Assembly (NCBI RefSeq): GCF_023634065.1
Contig: NZ_JALKCV010000007.1
Span: forward strand, 124,001-188,000
Reading direction: 5' to 3'
Length of the DNA stretch: 64,000 nucleotides
From: Microbulbifer litoralis
Lineage (GTDB): Bacteria > Pseudomonadota > Gammaproteobacteria > Pseudomonadales > Cellvibrionaceae
Numbering within the stretch: the first letter of the stretch is position 1; every line of letters begins with the position of its first letter. The notes under the pieces are model-generated. The model had not been told where the DNA came from. It saw only the letters and a program-made list of their open reading frames with translations, and did no database searches. Below are positions 1 to 9,008 of this stretch, piece by piece. A program made the translations under genes and the position numbers.

Positions 1-60
1 GAACGCCGCGGCCAGCGCCTCGGGCACGGTGTCCGGGACCTGCTCTACCGCCGGCGGTGA
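1..60 (+). CDS. 3' end of an unidentified gene (partial)
   Basis: Frame 1 is open from the window edge to a TGA at 58-60 and gives a basic C-terminal tail of 19 residues ending LLYRRR. The composition is Arg/Gly-rich and codon use looks like that of neighbouring GC-rich genes, so it could be a real gene end. It is too short to name and may be chance. Confidence 0.35.
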   Translation, partial: ERRGQRLGHGVRDLLYRRR

Positions 61-218
61 CTGGCGGACCATGCGCAAAGTTGTGTAACACTTCGCTGTG
101 CCGGAGTGCCCGGCTCCGCGTTGAGAGCGCTTGAAATCACGCTGCTATTCCAGCGCTTTCTCACCTTTTCCTGTGCACTTTGGCCGTGCTCCTTTGTTTC
201 CGAACTTGCCACGGCCCC

Positions 219-1646
219 CTAATCCACTTTCCTGACCGGCGGCGGGCTCCAGCTGCCATCCAGAATGGAAGGCGCTTCCTCCTTCGGCCAGTACAGGCGC
301 AGCATCAGGTTGAAACTTCCCTCCGGCGCGGGCAGCCAATTTGCCTCCTTTTTTGGGCCCGGGTTGTCGTGCTGTATATAGAGGTCCACCGATCCGTCCG
401 GGCTTTTGACGAGGGCATCACGCTGGCTCAGCGTATAGCGGTTGAGTGGATTGTCGACGAAGAAATATTTGTCGTTATACATGGTCAGCGACCAGAAGCC
501 ATTGACCGGTGGCATCTGTCCTTTGGGGAAATGCATCACATAGCGGTTGGCACCGCTGTAGGCATTGCCGTCCGCATCCGTCGTTGAGGTCGGGTAGACC
601 GCGTCTTTGGGTCTGTTGGCGCCGAGGCCGATGGCGGTGATCAGCGCCCTCTGCAGGTAGTTCGTGTCATATGTGCCCGTGTCGGTCGTAAACTGCCAGC
701 CATTGATTTCTTTCCCTGCAGATTTGAAGTGCCCCATGATCTTTTTGTTGGCGACTTCGGGAACATCCTCCAGCGCTTTCTGTACGGCGGGATCCAGCTG
801 GCCAGTATCAAACTCCCTGCCCGGTATTATCCCCAGCGTTTTCATTCTGGCGACCATGGGCGCATCCGCAGCGGCCGGTGGATTGTCCTGCATCAGGCGT
901 GCGAGCAGAGTGAAGTAGTCTGCAGTTTCCAGCGCGTTGACCTGTTGGCGCACCGGCGTTTTCATATCGATGGCCGGGTTCACCTTGCCGGCTTCGGGAG
1001 TGTATTTCTTACCATGGGCACTGAGCGGTACCACGGAAATCGCGTCCTGGATTTTATGCACCCTGGCGTAATCTTCCGATGTGCCGCTGGAATAGATACG
1101 ACCCAGCAGCCAGACCATCGCGGTCGGTGATTTATATTCGGTAATACCCGCCGGCAGCTTCCCCTTCCAGTCGGGGCCGGTGATCACATAGGTTTGGGGC
1201 CCGGTGCCGGTAGTGCGTGTTCCGGGCACTTCGAAGACATTGGTCCAGCCGTCCAGCATGGGGAAAAGGTAATAGCGATCGTGGACATCGGGCAGCTTGA
1301 GTATCCAGGGCTCGCGCTCGACGTCGAGCCAGGCAACGGTATAGAGGGTATCGGCGTTGGGGGCAGTGACGTCGTGAAAAGCGGCGGTGGGATATTTCCG
1401 CACTCGCGCGAACTGTCCCATGGGCGCACGGCTGCCTTCCGGTGTGGCCACGTTGGTCATGACCCGCCGTGTCATTTCCATGGTAACGAGCGGATAGCCG
1501 TAGATATAGGCGTCGATGGCGATGGCCCTGGCCTCCTCCGGAGACATGCTGCTGCCAGTCTGTTGCCGAAGCTGTCCGGTTGCGGAGAGCGCAATCGCTA
1601 TCGCAGCAACAAAAGTACAGATGAGTGTGACATTTTTCTTACGCAT
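219..1646 (-). CDS. DUF1254/DUF1214 domain secreted protein
   Basis: A 475-residue protein with a Sec-type signal (basic MRKKN, then a hydrophobic stretch to about residue 24). The N-terminal half matches the DUF1254 pattern (AYIYGYPLVTMEMTRR, then APNADTLYTVAWLD), and the C-terminal half matches DUF1214 (NGFWSLTMYND, NRYTLSQRD, and NWLPAPEGSFNLMLRLYWP near the end). These paired domains occur in periplasmic or secreted proteins of unknown biochemical role. The ATG at 1646 precedes a good signal peptide. It stands alone, divergent from the outer-membrane gene that follows. Family assignment is confident; function is unknown. Confidence 0.88.
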   Translation of the reverse strand: MRKKNVTLICTFVAAIAIALSATGQLRQQTGSSMSPEEARAIAIDAYIYGYPLVTMEMTRRVMTNVATPEGSRAPMGQFARVRKYPTAAFHDVTAPNADTLYTVAWLDVEREPWILKLPDVHDRYYLFPMLDGWTNVFEVPGTRTTGTGPQTYVITGPDWKGKLPAGITEYKSPTAMVWLLGRIYSSGTSEDYARVHKIQDAISVVPLSAHGKKYTPEAGKVNPAIDMKTPVRQQVNALETADYFTLLARLMQDNPPAAADAPMVARMKTLGIIPGREFDTGQLDPAVQKALEDVPEVANKKIMGHFKSAGKEINGWQFTTDTGTYDTNYLQRALITAIGLGANRPKDAVYPTSTTDADGNAYSGANRYVMHFPKGQMPPVNGFWSLTMYNDKYFFVDNPLNRYTLSQRDALVKSPDGSVDLYIQHDNPGPKKEANWLPAPEGSFNLMLRLYWPKEEAPSILDGSWSPPPVRKVD

Positions 1647-1885
1647 GGGAGTGGATTCTCCGGGATCAAGGGAATGCTCTATCGACTGCGACAGGGGGAC
1701 GTTTCTGAGATTAGATGACTGCTGATCAAGCGGAGGGACAAGTCGTGGGAATAGCTGAATCCCGGTTGCAATATGTCGCGGGAGATAGCGATAGAAATTC
1801 GCACTGGCGCGTCGTTGCGCCGCGTCTATTGTCTGCTATCTTCAATCAGACCCATTGCCGGTAAATGGACCTTCCGGAGCACACA

Positions 1886-2719
1886 ATGAAAAAAAGCCGC
1901 CAGATTTGGTCGCCCCTTTTCGGCCTGCTGTTTTTGACGATTTTCTCCGCCCCGCCCGTGTTGGCGGATGAAGAGACAACGGCGAACCTCTACCTGAATG
2001 GTGGCCAGTACTGGTTCGACAGTGATCGCCTGGACGGCACGCCGCTGGAGGGGTTCAAACTGCGGGATACCACCGGTGGCGGCATCGGCTACGGCTACAG
2101 CATGACCGACCGCTGGGCGATGGAGGGCGTGGTCGACTATTTCAGTGTGAGTGTGAAAGGCATCGACGAGAAGGTCGACGTCTACAACTACCACCTGGAC
2201 CTCTTTTATCACTTCCTCGGCCGTTTCTGCGGCAACGAGTGCTGGCAGCCGTATGTGGCTTTCGGTGTCGGTGAAGTGCGCGTGGATTACCGGGGGGACG
2301 ACGACCATTACTACGGGGACGACTACGGCGATAACTACGACGATTACGATTACGACTGGCACGATCGCCAGACGATGGTCAACCTGGGCCTGGGGATAAA
2401 ATACCAGCTGGGCCCGCGCTGGCAGGCCCGCGGCGACCTGCGCGCCTTCCAGGGGATCGAACGCGGCGGGCTGGACGGATTCCTCAGTGTGGCCATCGGC
2501 TACCAGTGGTACGAATACACCCGCGTCGTGCGGGATTACGACGGAGACGGTGTTTTCGAGGGGATGGATCGCTGCCCGCAGACACCGCCGGGGATCCAGG
2601 TACTCGGCGACGGCTGCCCGACAGACGTCGACTACGACGGCGTGCCCGATTACATCGATGTCTGCCCCGGTACACCGCGGGGCATCGCGGTGGACGAAAA
2701 CGGCTGTCGCAAACCGTAG
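1886..2719 (+). CDS. OprF-like outer-membrane beta-barrel with TSP3 repeats, no OmpA domain
   Basis: A 277-residue protein starting at the ATG at 1886 (GGAG just upstream), preferred over 1865 because it directly begins the signal peptide MKKSRQIW...VLADE. The first 200 residues resemble the OprF/OmpA-type barrel, with a very acidic Tyr/Asp-rich loop at about residues 140-160. The last 60 residues hold two thrombospondin-type-3 calcium-binding repeats (DYDGDGV...DRCP, DYDGVPDYIDVCP). In OprF-type porins such repeats lead into a peptidoglycan-binding OmpA domain. Here the frame stops right after the second repeat, so the wall anchor is missing. Confidence 0.8.
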   Translation: MKKSRQIWSPLFGLLFLTIFSAPPVLADEETTANLYLNGGQYWFDSDRLDGTPLEGFKLRDTTGGGIGYGYSMTDRWAMEGVVDYFSVSVKGIDEKVDVYNYHLDLFYHFLGRFCGNECWQPYVAFGVGEVRVDYRGDDDHYYGDDYGDNYDDYDYDWHDRQTMVNLGLGIKYQLGPRWQARGDLRAFQGIERGGLDGFLSVAIGYQWYEYTRVVRDYDGDGVFEGMDRCPQTPPGIQVLGDGCPTDVDYDGVPDYIDVCPGTPRGIAVDENGCRKP

Positions 2720-2761
2720 CCTGGCCGCAAACCGGCGCGACACGACATCCGGGGGCGGATA

Positions 2762-4693
2762 TTACACCCCGCGCACAGCTTCCAGTTCCTCGCTGATTTC
2801 CAGCCACTCCATTTCCAGCGCCTCCAGTGTTTCGCGCTGCTGTGCCTGGGCGCGGTTCAGCTCTGCAATTTCCTCCTGCTGCCCGCCGCTGTAGAGGTTT
2901 TCATCGGCGAGCTTTTCGTCCAGCTTCGCCAGCGCTTTCTCCGCGCGGGCCATTTTCTGCTCGAGACCCTTCAATTTATTGGTCAGCGGTTTCAGCTGCT
3001 CGCGCAGGGCGGCTGCGGCGCGCCGCTGGGCCTTCCTGTCCCCCTTGTCCTCGGCGGGGTCTGTACTTTCCTCCGCTGCCTCACTGCGGCTTTTCTTATT
3101 GCGGTTGAACGTCAGCAGCCACTGCTTGTAATCCTCGAGATCGCCGGCGTAGGGTTCGGCGCGGCCGTCGGCGACGAGTACAAATTCATCGGTGGTATTG
3201 GCCAGCAGGTAGCGGTCGTGCGATACCAGGATCACGGCGCCGGGGAACTCCGCCAGTGCCAGCGTCAGCGCGTGACGCATCTCCAGGTCCAGGTGGTTGG
3301 TGGGCTCGTCCAGCAACAGCAGGTTGGGTTTCTGCCAGGCCAGGATCGCCAGTGCCAGGCGCGCTTTCTCGCCGCCGGAAAATCCGCCCACGGTTTCGAA
3401 CACGCGCTCGCCGACAAAGCCGTAGCCTCCGAGGAAATCCCGCAGCGACTGCTCGCTGGCCTCCGGCGACAGCCGCTGCAGGTGCAGCATCGGCGATGCG
3501 GCAATGTCGAGGGCCTCCAACTGGTGCTGGGCGAAGTAGCCGATCGCCAGGTGCTCGCCGCACTGGCGTTCGCCACTGATCAGTGGCAGTTCGCCGGCCA
3601 GCGTCTTGATCAGCGACGACTTGCCCGCGCCGTTGGGGCCCAGCAGGCCGATACGCCGCCCGGGCTGGATACCCAGCTGCGCCCTGTGCACCACCACGCG
3701 GGCGTTGCCGCTGTCATCGAGGTAGCCGATATCGGCATCGCGCAAGTCGATCAGCGGGTTGGAAGTCTTGTCTGCCGACGGCAGGGTAAAGCGGAAGGGG
3801 GAATCCACGTGCGCCGGCGCTATCTGCGCCATGCGGTCGAGTGCCTTGAGGCGGCTCTGGGCCTGCTTGGCCTTGGTGGCCTTGGCGCGGAAACGGCGCA
3901 CGAAGTCCTCCATATGCGCGCGCTGGGCCTGCTGTTTCTCGTACTGCGCCTGCTGCTGGGCCAGGCGCTCGGCGCGGGTGCGTTCGTAACTGCTGTAGTT
4001 ACCGCTGTAGAGCACCAGTTTCCGGTGTTCAAAGCTGACGATGCCGTCCACCACCGCATCGAGGAAATCGCGGTCGTGGGAGATGATCAGCAGGGTGCCC
4101 GGAAAGCGCTGTAACCACTGTTCCAGCCACAGGGTCGCGTCCAGGTCCAGGTGGTTGGTGGGTTCGTCCAGCAGCATCAGGTCGGCCGGGCACATCAGCG
4201 CGCGCGCCAGGTTCAGGCGGATTCGCCAGCCACCGGAAAAGCTGTTTACCGGGCGCTGCTGTTCGGCGTGGGTAAAACCCAGGCCGTCGAGCAGTTGTGC
4301 GGCCCGCGCCGGACCGCTGTAGCCGTCGATGGCGGCCATGCGCTCGTGCAGCTCACCCAGCCTGCGGGCATCGGCCTCGCCGCCGTTCTCGGCTTCCTCC
4401 AGTGCGCGCTGCAGCCGGCGCAGTTCGGCGTCGCCGTCCAGCACATAGTCGAGAGCCGTCTGTTCGCCCGCGGCCACTTCCTGGGCCATATGGGCGATCC
4501 GCCAGCCGGCCGGTACTTCCGCGCGGCCGCTATCGCTGTCCAGTTGGCCCAGCAACAGCTTGAACAGGGTCGACTTGCCGCAGCCGTTGGCGCCGATGAT
4601 GCCCACCTTGTGGCCGGGGAAGATGCGGCAGTCGGTCTCGTGCAGCAGCTCGCGGCCGCCCTGCTGGATGGAAACACCTTGCAGATTGATCAA
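2762..4693 (-). CDS. yheS: ABC-F family ATPase YheS
   Basis: A 643-residue soluble protein with two ABC ATPase domains and no membrane segments, the ABC-F architecture. Domain 1 has GANGCGKST near residue 35, the signature SFSGG and LLDEPTNHLDL. Domain 2 has GPNGAGKSS, GFSGGEKARL and a second LLDEPTNHLDL. The linker between them is rich in Arg/Gln/Ala as in the family, and a charged coiled-coil tail follows domain 2. Length matches E. coli YheS (about 637). ABC-F proteins act on the ribosome. The start is TTG (4693) with GAGG upstream. It is divergent from the TIGR02444 gene, an arrangement common in Pseudomonas relatives. Confidence 0.92.
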   Translation of the reverse strand: MINLQGVSIQQGGRELLHETDCRIFPGHKVGIIGANGCGKSTLFKLLLGQLDSDSGRAEVPAGWRIAHMAQEVAAGEQTALDYVLDGDAELRRLQRALEEAENGGEADARRLGELHERMAAIDGYSGPARAAQLLDGLGFTHAEQQRPVNSFSGGWRIRLNLARALMCPADLMLLDEPTNHLDLDATLWLEQWLQRFPGTLLIISHDRDFLDAVVDGIVSFEHRKLVLYSGNYSSYERTRAERLAQQQAQYEKQQAQRAHMEDFVRRFRAKATKAKQAQSRLKALDRMAQIAPAHVDSPFRFTLPSADKTSNPLIDLRDADIGYLDDSGNARVVVHRAQLGIQPGRRIGLLGPNGAGKSSLIKTLAGELPLISGERQCGEHLAIGYFAQHQLEALDIAASPMLHLQRLSPEASEQSLRDFLGGYGFVGERVFETVGGFSGGEKARLALAILAWQKPNLLLLDEPTNHLDLEMRHALTLALAEFPGAVILVSHDRYLLANTTDEFVLVADGRAEPYAGDLEDYKQWLLTFNRNKKSRSEAAEESTDPAEDKGDRKAQRRAAAALREQLKPLTNKLKGLEQKMARAEKALAKLDEKLADENLYSGGQQEEIAELNRAQAQQRETLEALEMEWLEISEELEAVRGV

Positions 4694-4758
4694 AGAAGAA
4701 ACCTCATACGTCCACGGAGTGCTAGGCTATTCGACATAAAAACGTCGGGGATTCTAAC

Positions 4759-5253
4759 GTGACAAAATCCGCACCTCCATCTTCCTCTCTACAAAACCCG
4801 CTGTGGCAGTTCAGCCTGGATTTCTATGGCCACGGGGAGGTGCAGCAGTTCCTGCTCGACTGCCAGGACAGAAAGGGCGCGGATGTATGCCTGCTGCTGT
4901 GGGCGAGCTACGTGACCGCCCGCGGGACCCAGTTGAGCGAGGAGAGCTGGCGGGTCGCGGACCGCGCGCTGGTGCCGCGCCGGCGCATGATTGCCAGTGT
5001 GCGCCGCCTGCGCCGCTGGCTCGGTCGGCTGCGCCCGCGCACCCAGCGGTTGTACGAGGCGTGCAAGCGCTATGAGTTGACTCTGGAGCAGCGACAGCTG
5101 GCGGCACTGTGGAAGTTGCAGGAGGAGTCCTGGCCGGAAGACAGGTCGGCGCTGGAGCTGGCGGGACAGCATTACGGCCTGCTGCAAAAAGAACAGGCCC
5201 GTTGGGCGGGCCTGATCGGGCGTTACGGGGAACTCCGGGTCGGGGGGGCCTAA
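4759..5253 (+). CDS. TIGR02444 family (DUF2390) protein
   Basis: A 164-residue protein with the characteristic start NPLWQFSLDFYGHGEVQQFLLDCQDRKGADVCLLLWASY, which identifies the TIGR02444/DUF2390 family of small alpha-helical gammaproteobacterial proteins of unknown function. The probable start is GTG at 4759; the site upstream is weak, so the start is uncertain by a few residues. It lies between the YheS gene and the AlgP-like gene as in Pseudomonas, and its 3' end overlaps the convergent AlgP-like gene by 4 bases. Confidence 0.85.
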   Translation: MTKSAPPSSSLQNPLWQFSLDFYGHGEVQQFLLDCQDRKGADVCLLLWASYVTARGTQLSEESWRVADRALVPRRRMIASVRRLRRWLGRLRPRTQRLYEACKRYELTLEQRQLAALWKLQEESWPEDRSALELAGQHYGLLQKEQARWAGLIGRYGELRVGGA

Positions 5254-6326
5254 CGGTCGTCGTCGGAGCCTTCACTGGAAAACAGGCTGTTGGCCGGAGT
5301 GATCGGTGTAATGCTCGGCTTCGGCGGCTCGCTGGGTTTGGTCGGCTTCTGCTCCGTCGGGGACGGCATACCGAACGGGCGCGCTTCCGGAGTCTTGCCC
5401 ATGATCGGCGCGCTGGATTCCGGGCGGGGCTGGGGGGGCGTGGTCTCCCGGGGGCTGCTTTCCGCGGGTTTCTCTGCCGGGGCCGACGGTTTGGCTTCGG
5501 GGGCCTTGGCCTCTTGGGGTTTGGGCTGGGTCGGTTTGCGCGGCTCGGGCGCGGCGGATTTCTTCTCTGCCGGCTTCTGCGCAGTCATTTTCCCGGTTGG
5601 CGCTTTGCGGGTGGCCGGCTTCTTGTCCGCGGTGGTTTTGGCCGCTTTCTTTGCCGGTGTCTTGGCGGCGGTTGCCTTCTTGGCCGGCGTTTTCCTGGTA
5701 GTCGCTTTTTTGGCTGTGGTCTTTTTCGGCGCGGCTTTTTTGGGGGTGGCCTTGGTGGCGGCTTTGCCGGTGGTCGCCTTTTTCGCAGCGGTTTTCTTCG
5801 GTGCCGCCTTGGCAGTGCTCTTCGCCTTGGTCGCTTTTTTGCCGGCCGTCTTCTTGGCGGCGGCTTTTTTGCCCGGGGTCTTTTTCGCCGCCGCTTTTTT
5901 GCCTCCGGCTTTCTTCTTCAGGGCCTTGAGCGCTTCCTTCTCTGCCTTGGCAGCCGTTTTGGCGATATCCTGGGCCGCCTTCAGTTCCTGTTTGGCCGAG
6001 GCCTCTGCCTGTTTCGCTTCCGCCGCGGCATCTTTGGCCTGCTGCAGCTCTTTGCTCAACTTGTCCACGGCGGCTTTGGCGCTATCGATACGCTTCCTGA
6101 CCGCGGCGGTCTTGCTCTTCTTCGCCGCGGTGCGGGCCTTGGCGAGTTTGTCCCTGGCCTTGGACAACTTGTCTTTGGCCGAGGTCAGCGCCTTGCCGGT
6201 CTTCTGGACCGCCTTGCCGGCGTCGCTCGCCTGCTTGGTTCGCGCCTTGTCCAGTTGCGTGGTGAGCTTGGCGATTTGTGCTTCCAGTTCTGCGACCGGA
6301 TTGGTAGCTTTTTGTTTGGCAGCCAT
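5250..6326 (-). CDS. algP: AlgP-like histone H1-like lysine/alanine-rich protein
   Basis: A 358-residue protein. Residues 1-135 form a charged coiled coil (VAELEAQIAKLTTQLDKA, then KDKLSKARDKLAKA repeats). Residues 135-255 are a Lys/Ala-rich tract of repeated KKAAAKKT/GKKA units like eukaryotic histone H1 tails. The C-terminus is Pro/Glu/Ser-rich and disordered. P. aeruginosa AlgP (AlgR3) has the same coiled coil plus KPAA-type tail and binds DNA. Context supports this: the FKBP, AlgQ/Rsd and DsbB genes follow in the same order as in Pseudomonas. The repeat tract makes very long false reading frames on the other strand. Confidence 0.82.
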   Translation of the reverse strand: MAAKQKATNPVAELEAQIAKLTTQLDKARTKQASDAGKAVQKTGKALTSAKDKLSKARDKLAKARTAAKKSKTAAVRKRIDSAKAAVDKLSKELQQAKDAAAEAKQAEASAKQELKAAQDIAKTAAKAEKEALKALKKKAGGKKAAAKKTPGKKAAAKKTAGKKATKAKSTAKAAPKKTAAKKATTGKAATKATPKKAAPKKTTAKKATTRKTPAKKATAAKTPAKKAAKTTADKKPATRKAPTGKMTAQKPAEKKSAAPEPRKPTQPKPQEAKAPEAKPSAPAEKPAESSPRETTPPQPRPESSAPIMGKTPEARPFGMPSPTEQKPTKPSEPPKPSITPITPANSLFSSEGSDDDR

Positions 6327-6740
6327 GAGTCAATATCCTGAGGTTTAATTTCGATTCGGCGCACCCGGGTAGTGCAGTACCCGGCATTGTTGCGGCCTCG
6401 ACCGCGTTCACAGATCCATGCACTGATCGGTTGCCTCTGAACCTGCAGACCACCCCTGGCGGTTTGTGAGGCAACAACAGGTGGAAGCCCGATAATAGCG
6501 CTGTTTTTTCCAAAAATGTATGCCGTTAATCGGTAAATGAAGCACCGATTTGGCGTTTTTGCCAAGTTTTGCGGGAACTATCGGCCCGATTTACTGCCCG
6601 GAACTTGTGAACCCGGCCGGTATGCACCGGCAGTCGCCTTGCGTTAGACTTGCACGGCACCGGCTGGCTCGGGGCTTCCGAGTCGCTTTCAGAGCCTACA
6701 CACGAACCATAAATGCATTACGGACAAAGAGACAATTTTC
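6327..6740. other. Divergent intergenic region, algP-like / FKBP
   Basis: 414 bases between two divergently transcribed genes. No convincing gene, tRNA or structured RNA is seen. It presumably holds promoters for both genes, the FKBP side ending in an AAAGAGACA-type ribosome site just before 6741. A 64-codon frame at 6550 has no recognisable product. Confidence 0.5.
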
Positions 6741-7547
6741 ATGAATAAATATCCTTTGGCTGCAGCAATTGCCCTGGGCATCGCGCTGGCCGGCTGTAAC
6801 AAACAGGAATCCAAGCAGGAGGCGGAAGAGGTCAAGCTGGAGACCCAGGAGCAGAAGGTCAGCTATATCATCGCCGAGGACATGGCCAAGCGCCTGGAAT
6901 CCCAAGAGGTGAAGCTGGACCCGCAGGTGGTGCTGATGGCCCTGAACGACGTGGCTTCCGGTCGCGAGTCGCGCCTGTCGGATGAAGACAAACAACAGGT
7001 GATCTCGGTATTCCAGGAAAAAATGCAGGCCAAACAGCAGGAGATGCTGGCCAAGCAGGAGAAGGAGTTCAAGGAAAAGGCCGATAAAAACCTCGCCGAG
7101 GGTAAGGCCTTCCTGGAAGAGAATGCCAAGAAAGACGGCGTAGTGACCACTGACTCCGGCCTGCAATACAAAGTGATCACAGAGGGCAGTGGCGATACCC
7201 CGACGGCGGAGAGCGTGGTCGAGGTGGACTATCGCGGCACCCTGATCGATGGCACCGAGTTCGACAGCTCCTATGCCAATGGCGAGCCGGTACAGTTCCC
7301 GGTCAACGGTGTCATCAAGGGCTGGACCGAAGCGCTGCAACTGATGAAGGAAGGCGCCAAGTGGGAGCTGTACATTCCCTCCGAACTGGCCTACGGCCCG
7401 GGCGGTGCCGGTGGCAAGATCGGTCCCAACGCCACGCTGATCTTCGAAGTGGAACTGCACAAGGCCAATGTGCAGCAGGGTGAGGGCGCCGAGGACCAGC
7501 CGCAGGAAGACGCGGCTGGGGAGCAGGCCGAAGAGAGCACCGAATAA
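6741..7547 (+). CDS. FKBP-type peptidyl-prolyl isomerase lipoprotein
   Basis: A 268-residue envelope protein. Residues 1-19 are a lipoprotein signal with lipobox ALAGC (Cys19). Residues 35-135 are the helical FKBP N-terminal dimerisation domain ([14 protein letters not shown], then a Gln/Lys-rich helix). Residues 145-240 are the FKBP catalytic domain ([44 protein letters not shown]), followed by an acidic Gln/Glu-rich tail. This is the FkpA/Mip type, expected to fold exported proteins. Pseudomonas has an FKBP gene at the same place between algP and algQ. Confidence 0.93.
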   Translation: MNKYPLAAAIALGIALAGCNKQESKQEAEEVKLETQEQKVSYIIAEDMAKRLESQEVKLDPQVVLMALNDVASGRESRLSDEDKQQVISVFQEKMQAKQQEMLAKQEKEFKEKADKNLAEGKAFLEENAKKDGVVTTDSGLQYKVITEGSGDTPTAESVVEVDYRGTLIDGTEFDSSYANGEPVQFPVNGVIKGWTEALQLMKEGAKWELYIPSELAYGPGGAGGKIGPNATLIFEVELHKANVQQGEGAEDQPQEDAAGEQAEESTE

Positions 7548-7576
7548 CAGGCCGGCACTCTCTCTACCTGATCGAC

Positions 7577-7602
7577 GAGGGCGAACCAATCGGTTCGCCC
7601 TC
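7577..7602. terminator. Perfect hairpin after the FKBP gene
   Basis: An 11-base perfect stem (GAGGGCGAACC / GGTTCGCCCTC) with a 4-base loop lies 30 bases past the FKBP stop. There is no T-run, so it may be a weak terminator or an mRNA-stabilising stem. Confidence 0.5.
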
Positions 7603-7629
7603 GCTGTATCCGCCCCAATAATTTACCGC

Positions 7630-7659
7630 AAAAAAAAGGGGCGACCCCAGGGCCGCCCC
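7630..7659 (-). terminator. Rho-independent terminator of rsd
   Basis: Read on the minus strand, a GGGGCG...CGCCCC stem is followed by eight T residues, 24 bases beyond the rsd stop codon. Confidence 0.8.
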
Positions 7660-7682
7660 GACGAAGGTTTTGGCGGCCGCGA

Positions 7683-8150
7683 TCAGGCCAGCTGGTTCTT
7701 GTGCGCCGTGTGCAGTAACGCGATCATTTTGTCTTCGGATTCGAAACGGCTCTCCAGGGCCTCCCCCAGTTCCGACAGGTCGTTTGCCAGGCTGGAGAGA
7801 TCGTCGGTCTCCAGGTACTTGTCGTTGAAGTCGACGGCGATATCCGTGGTGCCGTCGATATCGCGATAGTGGGCGCGGCATTCTTCCAGCGCTGCCTTAT
7901 CGCCAAAATCCTGCCCTTCGCGGATCAGCTGTTCGTAGACCTCGAAGTGCCCGGCGGATACATAGTCCACCAGCTGCTGGCACAGCTGGCGCAGGTTTTC
8001 TCCCGCTTCGCTGTCGCCATCGCCGAATTCTTTTTTCTCAGACAGGGCGCAGAAGCGTACCAGCAGGGCCTGGCGCGACTGTAACCAGCGATCGATGATG
8101 TCGCTTACCCCACCCCAACGCTCGCGCGCGGACTTGCAATTTTCCAGCAT
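7683..8150 (-). CDS. rsd: Regulator of sigma D, Rsd/AlgQ family
   Basis: A 155-residue soluble helical protein (E. coli Rsd 158, P. aeruginosa AlgQ 160). The family start CKSARERWGGVSDIIDRWLQSRQALLVRFCAL is clear, with LCQQLVDYVSAGHFEVYEQL in the middle. Family members bind the housekeeping sigma factor and favour alternative sigma factors. The ATG at 8150 is chosen over the longer frame to 8342 because AAAGGAC lies about 10 bases upstream and the extra 64 residues match nothing in the family. Position after the AlgP-like and FKBP genes repeats the Pseudomonas order. Confidence 0.92.
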   Translation of the reverse strand: MLENCKSARERWGGVSDIIDRWLQSRQALLVRFCALSEKKEFGDGDSEAGENLRQLCQQLVDYVSAGHFEVYEQLIREGQDFGDKAALEECRAHYRDIDGTTDIAVDFNDKYLETDDLSSLANDLSELGEALESRFESEDKMIALLHTAHKNQLA

Positions 8151-8328
8151 TTCCAGACGTCCTTTAGTTGCCGTTACTGCCGTCGCGCCACCGCCGCGGA
8201 ACGGGCGGCGGCGCGGTCTAAGGAAGATAGGAGATTCGTCCGCCGCCGGCAAGATGGCCAGCGCATTGAGCGCCAAATTGCCGGCGGCTATGATAGGGCG
8301 CTCCCATGGTAGTGGAAGCGACCTTCGG

Positions 8329-8946
8329 ATGTATCCTCCCAAGTATTTTCAGAATAGCGATCCGGAACCCCTCTTCCGGTTGATTCGCGCCAACCCGCTG
8401 GCCGCCCTGGTCACCGGTGGCAGCGCGGGCCCGCGCGTCGATCACGTACCGATGGTATTGGATGTGGACGAGAGAGTACTGCGCGGTCATATCGCGCGGA
8501 TCAATCCTCTGGCGCAGTGTGGGGACAGTGTGCCCGCACTGGCCGTGTTCAGCGGTGCCGACAGCTATATCTCACCGGCCTGGTATCCCGGCAAGGCACA
8601 GCACGGCAGGGTTGTGCCCACCTGGAATTACACGGCCGTGCATGTCGGCGGCTCGCTGCGGCTGGTGGATGATCCGGACTGGCTGATGGCGCAGTTGCGC
8701 GCGCTGACCGTACAGCAGGAGAGCGATTCCCCCAACCCCTGGGCGGTTGGGGATGCGCCGGCGGCCTATATCGAGAAACTCCGCGCGGCCATTGTCGGCG
8801 TCGAGTTGCCGCTGGAAACGCTCGAGGGCAAGTGGAAGGTGAGCCAGAACCAGAATGCCGAAACTCGCGCTGCCGTGGTCCGCGGCCTGCGCGAGCGCAG
8901 CAGCGGCGATGACCTGGCCATGGCCGCGCTGGTCGAGGCAGGTTGA
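8329..8946 (+). CDS. FMN-binding PaiB-family protein
   Basis: A 205-residue protein beginning MYPPKYFQNSDPEPLFRLIRANPLAALVT. Motifs HVPMVLD, HIARINPLA, FSGADSYISPAWYPGK and VPTWNYTAVHVGG are those of the PaiB / FMN-binding negative transcriptional regulator family (split-barrel flavin fold). In Bacillus PaiB represses sporulation and degradative genes; the role in proteobacteria is unclear. The ATG at 8329 is preferred because the family always starts MYxPxxF and GGAAG lies upstream. It is divergent from rsd. Confidence 0.9.
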   Translation: MYPPKYFQNSDPEPLFRLIRANPLAALVTGGSAGPRVDHVPMVLDVDERVLRGHIARINPLAQCGDSVPALAVFSGADSYISPAWYPGKAQHGRVVPTWNYTAVHVGGSLRLVDDPDWLMAQLRALTVQQESDSPNPWAVGDAPAAYIEKLRAAIVGVELPLETLEGKWKVSQNQNAETRAAVVRGLRERSSGDDLAMAALVEAG

Positions 8947-9008
8947 TCCGGCTTCTGCGAAAGCGGCGGGGTTGCCGTTTCTCTCTGCCCCAGAGCTTTT
9001 CCAGGAGT

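Noticed and set aside
5109-6348. Long plus-strand frames rich in Gly/Phe/Leu or Val/Ala/Phe opposite the AlgP-like gene
   Set aside because: They are the antisense reading of Lys/Ala repeat codons and look like low-complexity artefacts.
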